Notes: a model not told the origin generated them from the letters alone. Counted from the stretch's first letter, positions 9,371 to 21,267 are shown. The stretch: DNA of 64,000 bases from Diplonema japonicum (GCA_964019335.1 OZ025717.1:248001-312000), one strand, 5' to 3'. Numbers and translations are program-made.

Positions 9371-12265
9371 ATATATGAGTTAAAGGAAGTCTTTGTGAGA
9401 CGCCCCCTTGTTCTCATGCTCTACCTGCACCTATCCCCCTTCAGCAGCGGTTTCTCCTTCTTCGGTGGTCGTGCCGGCCTCCTCCCCAGCTTGGCTACTT
9501 TTTCCCATCTTTCCTTTGCCCATTGCTTCCCCAGCTCCTCCAGGTCGTACTTGGTCTTCGTTGATGCAAAGATTGCTCTTCTACTCCACCCGATCACCGC
9601 CTTCGTCCCTCCGATTGATCGCAGCGTATGTACTCTCTTGCATGGTTCAGCAGGGAAGGCCCTCCTTCCTTTCACCTTCTTCTGCAGTCTCCCTAGTTCC
9701 CATGTGTTCCACACCTTCTTCATCACCGTGTGCAGTCTCCTGGCCTTCTGTCGCACCTCTGCCAACTCCCCTAGCTTCCCTCCAAGGGATTTCTGGGTCA
9801 CGTTTTCGAAATCCAGCGCCAGCTCCACCGTCGACACTGCCGTGCTTCTGTTCCCTCCATACCAGCGCAGCTGCTTGAGCCATTTCAGCACCGGTTTCGT
9901 GTACTCCTTCAGGGTGTTGCCGGTCTGCAGCCTCGCGAACTCCTCCTCTGTTGGTGCTGGGTGTGCCTCCCCCTCCGTGATCTCCAGCCATTGGTGTGTC
10001 CGGTAGATCTGCTGCCTCTTTGCCTGCAAGGCTGCGTCGCGTTCCCCCACCACAGCCAGCAGGTAACGCTGGGTCTTCTCGAGCCTGTCCTTGTCCTCCT
10101 TGGCCGCTTCCCTCGGGAGGATGCCATGGAGCCTCATGCACGGTTCTAGGCCTGTTCGTGTCGTGCCTGCATGTGCCTCCCGTTGCCCTACTTCGACACG
10201 TCCTGCTGCCTCTGCTCCGCCAGCAGCCCCGCCTCTCTTTCTTCTTCGTCTTCTGAGTCGTCTCGGGAATCTTCTTCGTCCACCTCCTCCTCCGTCGGTG
10301 GGATGTGTGCCACTGCGTCCGTCCGCCATCCCCGTGGGTGGATGTAGAAAACCGCGCCTGTGATCACCCTGCGTAGGTTCCTTGCTGCGATGGGGTCCGA
10401 CGACGCCAGCTTCCCCCATAGCTCGTTTGTCTCGACAGCGGCTGCTGTCGCCATTCCTTTCATGGTGCTCCGTTTTCCCATGATGGCCTCCGCTTCACCA
10501 CGCCTGAGCTTGTCTCTGATGTAGTGTCGGAACCGCTCCTTCTCCATGGCCATGGTGTCCTTCAGCTGGTCCCAGGTTGCTTGCACCATGGGTAGCCACC
10601 TCTGCTTCAGGTTTCCCACCAGGCCCAGCGCCTTCTTCCCTTCCCGGTACAGCTTTGCGATGTCGTTGCAGCGTGCCCACAATTGGTCGTCCTTCCTGCA
10701 TGCCCTGTACATGAGCATCAGTGCTTTGTAGGCTGCTGTCATCTTCGGGTGGTGTGTGTCACGGAGAGTACTGCGCCGGGGCTCCGCGTGCGATACCTCT
10801 GGCCCCACAGCGTGTATGTCGTCTCCATCACCAGGAGTTCCATCATCCCCGTCCTTGGCGGTGAGAAGGGGGCGTCGTACAGGCAGCTTGGCAGCAGTGT
10901 GGAGCTGATGATCCGCGCCTTCTGCTGGAAGGACAGCGGGGTCGCCCCCAGCCTGCTCAACGTCTTCATCGCTTCCTTGGCCCTGTCGTTGTTGTATTGC
11001 TGCTGGCCGTCCGTCCGCAGCTTGGCTCCCAGCACCTCCACTGTCCGCACTGCCTGCAGCACTTCACCGTCCACCTTCACTTCCGGTGCCTTGGCGCCTG
11101 TCGTAAAGGTTTTGGTTTTCTTTACGTTTAGCTTCATGCCAACCATTTTGCAGAAGTCCTCCACCGCCTCCACCCCCTTCTGCAGTGCTGCCGCGAGTTG
11201 TGCCAGAAGGTACGCGTCGTCAGCGTACGACAACGAGCGGACCCCCGTGCCGTCCTCTACCTGTTTCATCAGCACTGCCAGTAACGCGTTGATGAGTACC
11301 ACAGATATGGGGCACCCTTGTAGGATTCCATTTGTCGTGTGGAACTCCTCTCCAACGCCCGTGGCGTACCTGAAACGTCTCCGCATGCCCGCGTACATCC
11401 CCTTCAGCGCCCTTAGAATGCCCGTCTCCATGCCCATGTCCTCCACCAGCTCCATCACTAGTTGCTGCGGTACGCTGTCGAAACACTTCGCAAAGTCAAG
11501 TGCCACCCCGACCAGCGGTTTCCCTTCGAGTAGAGATTCCTCGATGTCCAGGGCGAGGTCCATTAGCGCGTCCTCTGTCCCGAAGCCTGTGCGGAATCCG
11601 TACTGCTTGTCGTGTACCCACTTCTCCTGCCAGAGAAGGATGTCTGCCAGTCGCGTGCATGCCCAAAGTCTGTACACCGCTGATGTCACCGTGATGGGTC
11701 TGTGCTCCAGCGGTCCCGCGTCGTCGCATTTTGGTACGAGTGTGACCAGCGCCGTCTTCACGGCCTCTGGCCATCTCCCGGTTGCTTCGATCGCTTGGAA
11801 GAGCTGAGCCCAGGCGTCCAACACCGACTCTGGTAGTTTGCGTAGCTCCAGCATCCTCCACCCGTCTATGCCTGCTGCGCTTCTCTTGCTCTTCCTTGCG
11901 AGTACCTCTCTCAGCCTCGCTCCCGTGAGCTGCGTCTTCGTCATCTCATGCCGTTGTATAAACTTGCCATACTTTGCCTTGAAGGGGGCGAAGGGGGGTT
12001 CCGACTTGTTTTCGTACTTCGAGAAGACGCTCTTCCAGGCTTTGCGCATGACTGCGTCGATCTTCGCAGGGTCTGCCACTAGTAACTTCCCATCCTTGAC
12101 TGCCCTGGTCCCATCGCTCTGGCGTTTTCCTCTTGCTACTGTCACCAGCTTGGCCGTTTCTCTTCCCGATGCCACCTCAGCCAGGTATTCCCGTCTTCGC
12201 GTCGTGTTCGACTCGGTCCTCTTCCTCCGTTCTTGCGCTGCCACGGCGTCCTCCTTGTCTAATAA
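9371..12265 (-). mobile_element. Non-LTR retrotransposon, frameshifted, probably 5'-truncated
   Basis: A reverse-transcriptase element on the minus strand. No long terminal repeats are visible. The coding part covers 12244 to 9421. The 3' end is placed at the sequence CCTTTAACTCATATAT (complement of 9371-9387) because the same ending, followed by a TA microsatellite, occurs at 19645-19661. The 5' end is uncertain: coding sequence starts immediately after a pyrimidine-rich stretch ending in AG with no ATG nearby, suggesting the 5' truncation typical of target-primed reverse transcription. Target-site duplications were not found. Confidence 0.75.
9421..12244 (-). pseudogene. Retrotransposon reverse transcriptase polyprotein, two frameshifts
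   Basis: From 12244 to 10739 about 500 codons encode a canonical non-LTR reverse transcriptase: KSKRSAAGIDGW (motif 1/2 region), HDKQYGFRTGFGTEDAL, ALDFAKCFDSVP (block A Asp), GILQGCPISVVL (block B), and SYADDAYLL, the YADD catalytic core. The sense then passes to a second frame near 10740-10808 (ending at 10188) and to a third frame near 10200 (ending at 9421), adding roughly 450 residues. That extension is acidic and then basic. I see no clear RNase H or zinc-knuckle motif in it. No ATG was found for the first frame; the listed first codon is GTG. The copy appears inactive. The catalytic RT block itself has no internal stop. Confidence 0.8.
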
Positions 12266-12978
12266 ATAAGAAAGGAAGACTTAGTACACTGGAGCACAGA
12301 CACATAATGTGACGGGGTCGAAAAGTGAAGATCTTTTTCATTTCTTCTTTCAAACCAGAGGAATGAAACACTACCCCACGCGTCATGGCTTATATTGGCT
12401 TCTATCCAACTCTTTAACCCTTTTTTAAGTTTCCCTTTTAAGGTTGCATTCTGTAAGAGGTAGGGCGAGCACCCATTATTTAAAAAAGGGCTTGGCCACC
12501 CAACACTCTACTTAGAATATGCTGCAACGGAGGGCTTTCATAGACTAGGGAAAGGTTCCCCCAGATAAAAGGTAAGGGCTAATAAGATCTCTTAAGCCAC
12601 ATTTTTTTTTTTTTTTTTTTTTGAAAACTTGTTGTTTCGTTTGGAAAAAAAAAAAAAAAAAGAAAAAAAAACAAAAAAAACTCTACGATGGGGAGAGAAG
12701 TGTTTACACCTGCCCACCATACACAGTGACATGCACAAAGGAACGAGTTCAGGTGGGGGGAGTGAGAGTGTCACAGTCCGTCCACACGTGGGGAGCTTGC
12801 CCCACGTGAAGCAGTGACGACACTTACACCTTGACCCAGCAGTAGCAGAGCTGCAAAAGTCAGATTGGGTGCGTGGCGTAACAACAAGTTCTAGTTTTTT
12901 TTTTCTTCTCCCCCTTCTTTTTTTTTGTGAAATCAAAACGAAGGAAAGAACAAGAAAAAAAAAAAAAAAAGAGACATT

Positions 12979-13010
12979 TAAGGGTACCTGCGGTATGTGG
13001 CAGGACGCCA
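12979..13010. repeat. Dispersed motif GGTACCTGCGGTRTGTGGCA, copy 2
   Basis: Differs by one base from the copy at 2301-2330 and shares the flanking GAGACATTTAAG-type leader and the trailing GGACGCC. It sits about 20 bases from the left end of the inverted-repeat element at 13029. Confidence 0.6.
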
Positions 13011-13028
13011 AAAAAAGGGGGGGGGGGG

Positions 13029-13192
13029 CGCTTCATATCTCTAAAACCCGCCACAACATTTTTACAAAAACTCTCTTGGGAAGAATAGGAAGACTTTTTT
13101 TTTTTTTCTTTTTTTTTTCCCCGATGCTTTCCAAAATTCCCTTAGAGCAACTCCAGGATTTGACCAGTGCGGGTTTCAGAGACAAGAGGGCG
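13029..13192. mobile_element. Small terminal-inverted-repeat element (MITE-like)
   Basis: The left end CGCTTCATATCTCTAAAACC (continuing CGCC) is partly mirrored by the right end at 13169-13192, whose reverse complement contains TCTCTGAAACCCGC. The inner 14-15 bases of the arms match with one mismatch, and the outermost CGC also matches. The interior of about 120 bases is non-coding. The terminal sequence CGCTTCATATC is shared with elements ending at 20360 and starting at 22837, which defines a family. Confidence 0.55.
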
Positions 13193-14804
13193 TGAAATAA
13201 AAATAAGGGCAACCAAACCAAAACATAATAGACAAAAGGGGAGGGGTGAAGAGAAAAAAATGACTAGTTTGGCGCATTTGTTTGTGCGCACGAGATTTTT
13301 ACCTACTAAAATAGCTCACTACGCTGCCATCAACTAGTTTTTAGTCTCGATAATAATATTGTTAAAAAAAAAAAAGTCACTTGAACAAGAGCCCTGCGGC
13401 CTATAAAAAAAGAGAGGAGTTTGTTTCCCCTATTCTTCCTTGCTCCCGATGCACTTCGATACTTACTTCTGTGTGCTGACGCACTAGTCTTTTGTCGACA
13501 ACCAGAAGAAAAAAAAGAAGAAAAAAAAAAAGAATGCTGAATAAAATCAACTAACTGAGCTGTCAGGGGTTGTACTGAAGTTGTACTGGAAGAAGGAATA
13601 CAAAACAAAGAAAAAGTAACCTTTATTCTTATTTTTTTTTTTTTTAAACTGAGACTTCAGATGGTGTTAGGTAAAAAAAAAAAAAAAAAAAAAAAAAAGA
13701 AGAGAGAGAAAAAAAAATATTTTTCGGTTGCGTTCCTAAAAAAAAAACTGTGATGAGAGGAGGAAAAATATAAAGGCGTTAGGTAGTAAAACAGCGCACA
13801 AAGAAATATCAAACACCTTCACACAAAAAAAAAAAAAAAAAAAAAAAATAGAAAGGGTTTCACTTGACATGGAGGATGTTTCTCCATCTCTTTCTTTTTT
13901 CCCCTTTGTCTTTCGCTTCATTTCTTTTCCTTGTGTCCACACCTCTTTTTAAAGAAGAAACACTTAGCATTCCTGAAAAGAAACCAGGAATTGCTTTACA
14001 AAACCCCCACTTCGCTTTACAGGTTTGACTGAAAGACACAGAGGGCTAAGAATAGAAAGCGACAGATAAAGATCCGCTCTCGGACCCAGTACTTTTCCCT
14101 TTTCAAAGATGAGTGGTATAACGAAGGTGAAAAGGGGAGGGGGGGGGAAAAGAAACATAGCGCATCATTGATTTTACCTATTCAATATAAAGGGAAGAGT
14201 TTATTTTTTTTATTTATAAAGGCTGTGTTGCCTTTCTTTCTCGAATGTCTTCCTTTTAAAATAATTAAAAAAAAAGAGATTCTTTATGACTTATGTCTTT
14301 GTTGTTTCGCAACGAGCAAACAAAAAAAAAAAGAGAGAAAAAACCTACATTTTTTTTTTTTTTTTTTTTTTTTTTGCTCGGCACAAGTTGCACAAGGTAA
14401 TAAAATCCAAAAAAAATTTTAAAAGTGTAACAAAAAAAAAAAAGAAAAAGAAATACAGTAAGTGAAGTGGGGCATCACCCGATACCAATTATACTGTAGA
14501 ACCGGGGAGGGGAGGGGTATTTTTTTTTTTGTTTTGTTTTTTTTTTCCCTTCTTTTTTTTCTTTTCATTCTTTTTCTTTCTTCGCCAAATAAAATAAAAA
14601 ATAAAAAAAACATAAAATAAATAAAACTGTTCTTTTTCTTTTTTTTCTTTTTGACTTTTTCTTCTTCCCTTTTTTTTCCAAATGATTCCTCGGCCGTGGG
14701 GGGGGGCGGCGGCTTTTTTTCTCTCATTTCTTTTTCTTTCTCCCCATGGATTCTGGAGGAGCCGTTTCGTTATTATTATTAAATTATTTTTTTTTTTCAA
14801 TTTC

Positions 14805-17800
14805 TTACACAAGAATAGGAGCACAGAGGTCACTAGAATTCGGACCCCGTGACCTAGAAGGAATAGAGGGTCGGCCCCTTCCGCTTGAAGAGAAATCAAT
14901 AGAGTGCATAGAGGTTTCTCCATGGTTTCGCGAAATCTTGGAAGATGAGTGCTGTGAACTGTCCAATCCACTTTCAAAGGGCCTAGGGGTTAATCTCTTA
15001 AGACTTAACGAATCACTCCCCGGGGACTCTACTGCGTTTTCGAAGTCCAAAAATTCCTGCACCGGGTGCGCCTCAAGAAGCTCCTCAGAATACCCTGCAT
15101 CGCTGTTCTGGAGCTCCTTCACACTGCCCTGCTCCGCATGTTCCTTCGCCTGCATGTAGTTGTCAAAGCACGCACTCGAAATCTCAAGAACAGTTTTCAA
15201 AATCATGGTCCCCAGCGAACCGTACAAACAATATACAGCAAGGCGGGAGGCGGTCGATTGAGGGGACGTGCCGTATAGATGGATCACGATGAACAGCACA
15301 GCAAGCGTTTGAAGAACAGCTGTACTAATCGACGCGAAATTATTCGCGACAGAATGATACGGGCGTCTAAATATCAAAATGCACAGGTAGACAAGATACA
15401 GCAGAAGAACCGTGAACAGCTGTACACGACACATTAAGTCGGACTTTGCTTCGATACCGTCAACCAGTGCAAGGGCCGTCACGAACCCCACCTCCACCAA
15501 CATGAACCGGTAGGCCCGCGGCCAGAAATCGTGAAACAGCAACCCGTACCTCCACACGTAAGTGGCGTCTTTTTGGCTCCCGTAGTCCCCCACCCCTACC
15601 AGGATCTGCATCATCTTCCCGCACATTGACGTCGGTGGATCGTACTTCACAAAATCGCCCTGAAAGACACTTGGCCTCACCACATGGTACACAAGGCCCA
15701 CCACACTCCCGTTGTATAGTACGATGCACATTAATGCAAGTAGCTTTCCCGAGAACTGCGGTTCGTGGACTAACAGATGCATGCCGGACTCCAGTGTTGT
15801 CTGGTAGAAGAACATTGCTGGGAGGAACGAGTACGACGGGAACCTGCACGTGGACGCTGCAGCAAGGAAGCTGGCCTTCGCATCGCTGCGTCTTCTGTAC
15901 ACGTACAACGCATACGAGACGAGGAAATGGAAGCCCACCACCATTGCCACGAAGATGCTGTTTCCTAGTACTGCACCTGCGAACAGAGGCTGTCTGTAAT
16001 CGCCGAGAGACAAGTGGAAGATGTTCTCTGTTCTGGTTAAGTCCGCGCCCGTCACCTCGACAGGGCACTCCAACAAGTGCAGCAACGCCCCTGTCTTCCC
16101 ACTTCCCGTTCCTCCGATGCTTGAAATGGCGGTGAACTTGTTCTTCTCGTCTTGGTCAACAGTCGGGACTGCGTCTATATGGTACTTCACATCGATGGGC
16201 TCCCCCACACTGTTCGTTGCGCTCGCCTTCACATGAACTGCTACGCTTGTAGACGATTTGAGTGACAGGTCCTCCGACGACCAGACGCTGATCACCAGCT
16301 GCCCTTTGTCGTTGATGACAGGTTTTCCGAACTGCAGCTTTGCGCTGCCGGGCTTGAGCACGATGTCTGCGTCCTCTTCTGTTCCCACCTTCAAGTCTGT
16401 CCTCCAATTTGCGTTCTCCAGCTCCAGCACAATAGATGCTGTCTCGTTGTTCACCTGTGCTGTCGAGTGGCGTTGCTTCACATGAACTTTGTAGTATAGT
16501 GTGGTGGGCTCAGGTGATGGCGCCGTGGTCTGTGGGGCTGCAGTAGGCAACGCGGTCACTGGTGGTAGTGTCGCAGGTGCGGATGTGGGCTGGGCCGTCG
16601 GTGGGGCGAACGTTGAAGGGGCTTGCGTGGGCTCTGAAGTTGCAGGGGCTTGTGTAGCAGGTGCTTGCGTTCGTGGTACAGGCGTAATGGGAACAAGAGT
16701 TTTAGGTGCAGAGGTTGTGGGAACTAATGTGTTAGGTACTGGAGTAGCAGGTGCACCTGTGGCTGGTGCATCGGTGGCCGGTGCTTCCGTGGCTGGAGAG
16801 TCTGTAGGTGCTCCTGTGGCTGGCGCGTCTGTGGACGGTGCTCCTGTAGCTGGCGCTCCCGTAGCTGGTGCTCCCGTAGCTGGTGCTCCTGTAGCTGGTG
16901 CTCCTGTAGCTGGAGCTCCTGTGGCTGGCGCTCCTGTAGCTGGTGCTCCTGTGGCTGGCGCTCTTGTAGCTGGTGCTCCTGTAGCAGGCGCTCCTGTAGT
17001 TGGCGCTCTTGTAGCTGGTGCTCCTGTAGCAGGCGCTCCCGTGGCTGGTGCTCCCGTGGCTGGCGCTCCTGTAGCAGGCGCTCCCGTGGCTGGTGCTCCT
17101 GTAGCAGGCGCTCCCGTAGTTGGCGCTCCTGTGGCTGGTGCTCCCGTAGCTGGTGCTCCTGTAGCTGGCGCTCCTGTAGCTGGTGCTCCCGTAGCTGGCG
17201 CTCCTGTAGTTGGCGCTCCTGTGGCTGGTGCTCCTGTAGCTGGCGCTCCTGTAGCTGGAGCTCCTGTGGCTGGCGCTCCTGTAGCTGGCGCTCCTGTGGC
17301 TGGTGCTCCCGTAGTTGGCGCTCCTGTAGCTGGCGCTCCTGTAGTTGGCGCTCCCGTAGCTGGCGCTCCTGTAGTTGGCGCTCCTGTGGCTGGTGCTCCT
17401 GTAGCTGGCGCTCCTGTGGCTGGTGCTCCTGTAGCTGGCGCTCCTGTAGCTGGCGCTCCTGTAGCTGGCGCTCCTGTAGCTGGAGCTCCTGTAGCTGGTG
17501 CTCCTGTGGCTGGTGCTCCCGTAGTTGGTGCTCCTGTAGTTGGCGCTCCCGTAGCTGGTGCTCCTGTAGCTGGCGCTCCCGTAGTTGGCGCTCCTGTAGC
17601 TGGCGCTCCCGTAGCTGGTGCTCCTGTAGCTGGCGCTCCCGTAGATGGCGCTCCTGTAGCTGGCGCTCCCGTGGCTGGTGCTCCCGTAGCTGGTGCTCCT
17701 GTGGCTGGTGCTCCCGTAGTTGGCGCTCCTGTAGCTGGAGCTCCTGTAGTTGGCGCTCCCGTAGCTGGTGCTCCTGTAGCTGGCGCTCCCGTAGTTGGCG

Positions 17801-19157
17801 CTCCTGTGGCTGGCGCTCCTGTAGCTGGCGCTCCCGTGGCTGGTGCTCCCGTAGCTGGTGCTCCCGTAGCTGGCGCTCCTGTAGCTGGCGCCCCTGTGGC
17901 TGGTGCTCCTGTGGCTGGCGCTCCCGTAGCTGGTGCTCCTGTGGCCGGCGCATCTGTGGCTGGTACTCCTGTAGCTGGCGCTCCTGTAGCCGGCGCATCT
18001 GTGGGTACGGCTGTGGCCGGTGCGTCTGTGTCTGGCACAAGCGTTTGAGGGAAAGCCCACCTGTAGCAGAGATGGTTAAAGGGAGTATTGCAGTCGAAAT
18101 CAAGAAGCCCAGGCCCGTCATTATGTTCGTACCTGGCACACGTTGTAGTTACCTTGTTGGGCTGCACCGAAGACTCGCAGTCACCGCCGACTGCAAACCA
18201 CTGGTTCTGCCTGTGACGAGCATCGCCGCACCAAATCGGTGTATAATCCATGGGCGTCCCGTCCACCCACTCCCAGTTAGAAGCGGCAGCAGTGAGGTTG
18301 CTTCTAGGACCTGGAGCAGAGATACCTATCCAGAAGCCTGCAGTGGGGCTGGCTTGACTGTAGAAGAGGTCGTCCCAAGCGTTGTGGACACTGACAAGCT
18401 CCCCATCAGGAACGCACTTGTTTTTGTCAAAGACGTCTGTGCCTGCAAACCAGTGGCACTTCCCGTCAAAGAAAAAATGGCCAGTACCTGTACAAGGATA
18501 GATGCCGGTATGGATCGTGACCCCGTAGAGGCGGGAGACGGGCCGCATGGTGTTGCCAGTGTTGACCATTCCATGGTTGAAAGTGCAACCAACGGTCAAG
18601 TGGGTGGGGGATATGTTAGGGTATGTAGAGATGCTCGTTTGCTTAATGCCGTTAAGCCAACTTGTCAACTTGTCTGTAGTGTCATCGAAGTAAAAGGCGT
18701 AGTGGTTCCACTGATCATCACCCCTGTTAATGTAAGAGGCAATTGTACCACCAGTCTCGTACATTGAGAGGTCCAGCCTGTTAGTGTTTCCGTTAACTAC
18801 TAAAAAGATGCTTGGGTTCGAACCTGCAGTAGCCCAGCCAAAAACAGCCTGGCTACTGCTGCCCCCCGTGCCTTTTGTCCTGAGCCATAAGGAGATCATG
18901 ATGGGCTGGTTCAAATGGATGTCGCTGTTTACAGGAATATGTGCGCATGCGTCGGCCCCCCCGTCGTATTTCGCTATCGAATCCTTCACAAAAGACCCTG
19001 GAGCAAAGCTCACCCCACTCTGCACTGTTAAGTCATTCCCATTCCCCGAAGCGTCGTTCCCTGTTCCATCTACGTACCACTCTGCCACTTTCTCAAAGCC
19101 CACTACCGTTCGTGTTGCATGCAACAGGAACAATACTGTGAAGATTCTTAATGTCAT
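14805..19157 (-). CDS. Mosaic receptor 1: LamG-like, C-type-lectin-like, Thr/Pro stalk, multi-pass membrane domain
   Basis: The start was set at the ATG at 19157 ([20 protein letters not shown], a clean signal peptide) and not at the upstream in-frame start, giving 1450 residues. Residues about 20-220 form a LamG/concanavalin-like jelly roll. About 225-370 is a C-type-lectin-like domain with [16 protein letters not shown] and a closing HLCY. About 376-880 is a low-complexity stalk of ATGAP pentapeptides. About 885-1040 is an extracellular region. From about 1056 come several membrane helices, including IFRRPYHS, similar to the RPY motif of many protist and fungal TRP-like membrane proteins. 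A Ser-rich cytoplasmic tail follows. Likely a cell-surface glycan-binding receptor or channel; no transport or signalling activity is proven. Paralogues lie at 23213 and 31678; this one has the most diverged C terminus. Confidence 0.85.
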   Translation of the reverse strand: MTLRIFTVLFLLHATRTVVGFEKVAEWYVDGTGNDASGNGNDLTVQSGVSFAPGSFVKDSIAKYDGGADACAHIPVNSDIHLNQPIMISLWLRTKGTGGSSSQAVFGWATAGSNPSIFLVVNGNTNRLDLSMYETGGTIASYINRGDDQWNHYAFYFDDTTDKLTSWLNGIKQTSISTYPNISPTHLTVGCTFNHGMVNTGNTMRPVSRLYGVTIHTGIYPCTGTGHFFFDGKCHWFAGTDVFDKNKCVPDGELVSVHNAWDDLFYSQASPTAGFWIGISAPGPRSNLTAAASNWEWVDGTPMDYTPIWCGDARHRQNQWFAVGGDCESSVQPNKVTTTCARYEHNDGPGLLDFDCNTPFNHLCYRWAFPQTLVPDTDAPATAVPTDAPATGAPATGVPATDAPATGAPATGAPATGAPATGAPATGAPATGAPATGAPATGAPATGAPATGAPTTGAPATGAPATGAPTTGAPATGAPTTGAPATGAPATGAPATGAPATGAPSTGAPATGAPATGAPATGAPTTGAPATGAPATGAPTTGAPTTGAPATGAPATGAPATGAPATGAPATGAPATGAPATGAPATGAPATGAPTTGAPATGAPTTGAPATGAPTTGAPATGAPATGAPATGAPATGAPATGAPATGAPTTGAPATGAPATGAPATGAPATGAPATGAPTTGAPATGAPATGAPATGAPATGAPATGAPATGAPATRAPTTGAPATGAPATRAPATGAPATGAPATGAPATGAPATGAPATGAPATGAPATGAPSTDAPATGAPTDSPATEAPATDAPATGAPATPVPNTLVPTTSAPKTLVPITPVPRTQAPATQAPATSEPTQAPSTFAPPTAQPTSAPATLPPVTALPTAAPQTTAPSPEPTTLYYKVHVKQRHSTAQVNNETASIVLELENANWRTDLKVGTEEDADIVLKPGSAKLQFGKPVINDKGQLVISVWSSEDLSLKSSTSVAVHVKASATNSVGEPIDVKYHIDAVPTVDQDEKNKFTAISSIGGTGSGKTGALLHLLECPVEVTGADLTRTENIFHLSLGDYRQPLFAGAVLGNSIFVAMVVGFHFLVSYALYVYRRRSDAKASFLAAASTCRFPSYSFLPAMFFYQTTLESGMHLLVHEPQFSGKLLALMCIVLYNGSVVGLVYHVVRPSVFQGDFVKYDPPTSMCGKMMQILVGVGDYGSQKDATYVWRYGLLFHDFWPRAYRFMLVEVGFVTALALVDGIEAKSDLMCRVQLFTVLLLYLVYLCILIFRRPYHSVANNFASISTAVLQTLAVLFIVIHLYGTSPQSTASRLAVYCLYGSLGTMILKTVLEISSACFDNYMQAKEHAEQGSVKELQNSDAGYSEELLEAHPVQEFLDFENAVESPGSDSLSLKRLTPRPFESGLDSSQHSSSKISRNHGETSMHSIDFSSSGRGRPSIPSRSRGPNSSDLCAPILV
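16735..18030 (-). repeat. 15-bp minisatellite coding ATGAP repeats
   Basis: About 85 tandem copies of a 15-base unit (plus strand form GTAGCTGGCGCTCCT) inside receptor gene 1. Variation is mostly at third codon positions, with some Ala/Thr switches (PATGAP versus PTTGAP). The repeat leaves several other frames open, which explains the long plus-strand ORFs over it. Confidence 0.95.
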
Positions 19158-19605
19158 GTTTTGATTTTTTTTTTTGTTTCTTTCGAACACTTTCTTCCTC
19201 TCTTTTCTCCCCCCCTCCCTCCCCTCTCTTTCCCTCTCCCCTCCTTTTTTTATAATTTATTATTGGCGAAGAATGGAAAAAAACAAGAAGGGAAAATAAA
19301 ACAAGAAGCAAGAAGGGAGGGGGGGGGGTTCCATTTAGAACATGTTTTGAAGGTCTTTCTCCTTCTGTTCCAAGCCGGCCCGAACATTATATGTGTGCCC
19401 CCTTCCCCCGTTCTGAAGGCATTTTCACTCGTGCTGCCGGGAAAGCTGGCCTCCTACCACCTGCGTGGCGGAGGTCCTCGAGCACGCCGTAGCAAAGGAG
19501 CAAGGGGGCGGAAGAAAGAATGAACACATACTTCATAAAAGTGTGTGATCACTTTATCCTTTTTTCTTTTTTTTGTGATTCGGCAAGGGTGTCCGTTAAA
19601 AAAAA

Positions 19606-19621
<16 letters not shown>

Positions 19622-19653
<32 letters not shown>

Positions 19654-19661
19654 TTAAAGGA
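19622..19661. repeat. TA microsatellite plus retroelement-like tail
   Basis: A (TA) run of about 28 bases is followed by GAGTTAAAGGAGG. The same ATATATGAGTTAAAGGA junction ends the retrotransposon at 9371-9387. In minus-strand sense it reads CTCCTTTAACTCATATATAT, so this may be the 3' remnant of a related element whose body is missing or very short. Confidence 0.5.
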
Positions 19662-19955
19662 GGCCGGTGTTGGCGGCGCCCTGTGAAAAAAAAAAAAAAA
19701 AAAAAAAAAAGTGTCTTTGAAGGTAACCTGCAGTATGACAGGATCGCCTAACGACAATCAACCCATCTAGTGTTTGACCCCTTCCGTCGTGGTAGTATGG
19801 TAGTACCTTGGCCCGTGGTAGTACCTATTCAGCAGCTTGGGTGAAATCGACTCGGGGACGCGAAGACCGGACGAGTGGAGTAACCAGTGACGGCACCGCT
19901 GTGGAGCCCTAGGGCGCGCAGTGAGTCTCTGCCGGATGCTGTAGCTTTGGAATCG

Positions 19956-19986
<31 letters not shown>

Positions 19987-20062
19987 GAAAGAGAAAAAAA
20001 AAAAAACGAGTCAGCTAATGGTTTTGTTCAAAAAAAAAAATTTAAAAAAAAAATACACCCGT

Positions 20063-20094
20063 GTATCTCTAAAACCCTGTTTAGGAAAATTTCG

Positions 20095-20135
<41 letters not shown>

Positions 20136-20360
20136 CTCTGAAGGTTGGCTGAGAAAAAAATTATTCTCAAAAAATTCTAGCGTTCAATCAAGAACCAACC
20201 CCTTCCGGAGGAAGTGTTGTAAGAAGGGTTTTCGAGAGAGGACTCCTTCCAACATTCTACCCCCGGAAAATGCACCAACAAAAACAAAATTCACTGTGAT
20301 ACGAAACGAAGTGGTTAGCAACACAAAGGGTTGCTAAACGGGCTTTAGAGATATGAAGCG
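20063..20360. mobile_element. Inverted-repeat element with internal hairpins
   Basis: Left end TATCTCTAAAACCCTGTTTA (20064-20083) matches the reverse complement of the right end (20331-20354) with one substitution and one indel. The right end continues to CGCTTCATATC in inverted sense. The interior has a long A tract and further complementary pieces (GAAGGTTGG against CCAACCCCTTC), so it could fold back. No ORF. It is a member of the CGCTTCATATC family. Confidence 0.55.
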
Positions 20361-21065
20361 ATATGATGGGGGGGGGGGGGGGGGGAAGAAAGTTAGTGTC
20401 AGAAAAAAAAAACCAAAAGCTGATAGAAACAAAGAGGTAAAAAAATGAAAGAAGAGGGGAACTTTTCCTATAAAAAAAAAAGAACCCACTCCCCCCTTTA
20501 GAAAAAAAGGGAAGGAAATTGTAGGCACGAACGAGTTAAGTGGAAGAAAGGAAGAAACGAAGGATGGGGATGACAGGGGGGGGGTTTTTTTTTCTTCACT
20601 CGAGTAAAGCCCAGTGAAGGAGAGAGGGAAAAAAAAAAAAAAAAAAAGATAAAATAGCTAACTACAATTACTCCCTTTTTTTTTCTTCTTCCTCTTCTTT
20701 TATTTGACATTTATGCATGGAAGAGGGTGCATTGTGACGCACCAGGGATATTGTGAAAATCAAAAGAAAAATACGAATTGAAATGGGGATCAGGAACGGT
20801 ATTTTTTTTCCGGTGGCCAAAACCACTTTTGATGTGAATTCTTTTTTTTTTTTTTTTTTTCCATCCACCCCTGTCCTATCGTTAGAAAGCAAAATGACTG
20901 TTTTGTCTTTTTCTTCGTTGCGCTGGGGAGGGGGGGGCGGGGGAAGAATACTTAAGAAAGGTTCTTTTCATAATATAATTTCTTTTTGATGAAAAAGGGA
21001 GAACTGCCTGCAACGATGTAACGGGGTAATCTACAGATCACAGGACAGAGCCCTCTAAGCATAAT

Positions 21066-21104
<39 letters not shown>

Positions 21105-21241
21105 TATAACTCCAGTCAGATTTTCAAGGGTGGGAGTGAATATAATATTTCACATTATTTCACGCTTCACTTTATTTTCATTGCAGATTTCAGGCTTGTT
21201 TTAGGAAGAAAACAGGGGCAGAAATGAAAATTACTTTATGA

Positions 21242-21267
21242 GTGAATATAAAGTACTTTATATTCAC
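21242..21267. repeat. Perfect 26-bp palindrome
   Basis: Each 13-base half (GTGAATATAAAGT) is the exact reverse complement of the other, with no spacer. It lies inside a region with direct repeats of a TTCACGCTT...TATTTTCA motif (about 21158-21184 and 21262-21286). Confidence 0.95.

Larger units (their letters stand above)
12266..14804. other. Intergenic spacer upstream of the retroelement
   Basis: About 2.5 kb. The part 12266-12600 is of ordinary complexity but has no long ORF. From 12600 onward homopolymer A/T tracts dominate (12603-12622, 13672-13699, 13827-13849, 14350-14375). A small inverted-repeat element at 13029-13192 and a dispersed motif at 12979-13010 are listed separately. No host gene is recognised. 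Confidence 0.5.

Noticed and set aside
9421-10006. Plus-strand ORFs over the retroelement end
   Set aside because: Overlap the coding minus frame and show no family motif.
16040-16140. Walker A-like GGTGSGKT in receptor 1
   Set aside because: Lies just before the membrane domain where paralogues have unrelated Gly-rich sequence; no Walker B or ATPase fold around it. Probably coincidence.
16735-18030. CRISPR-like array
   Set aside because: Units are directly adjacent 15-bp coding repeats with no spacers.
16501-18048. Long plus-strand ORF of VAGAP repeats over receptor 1
   Set aside because: Produced by the stop-free 15-bp repeat; no start context, no domains outside the array, and the minus frame has full domain structure.
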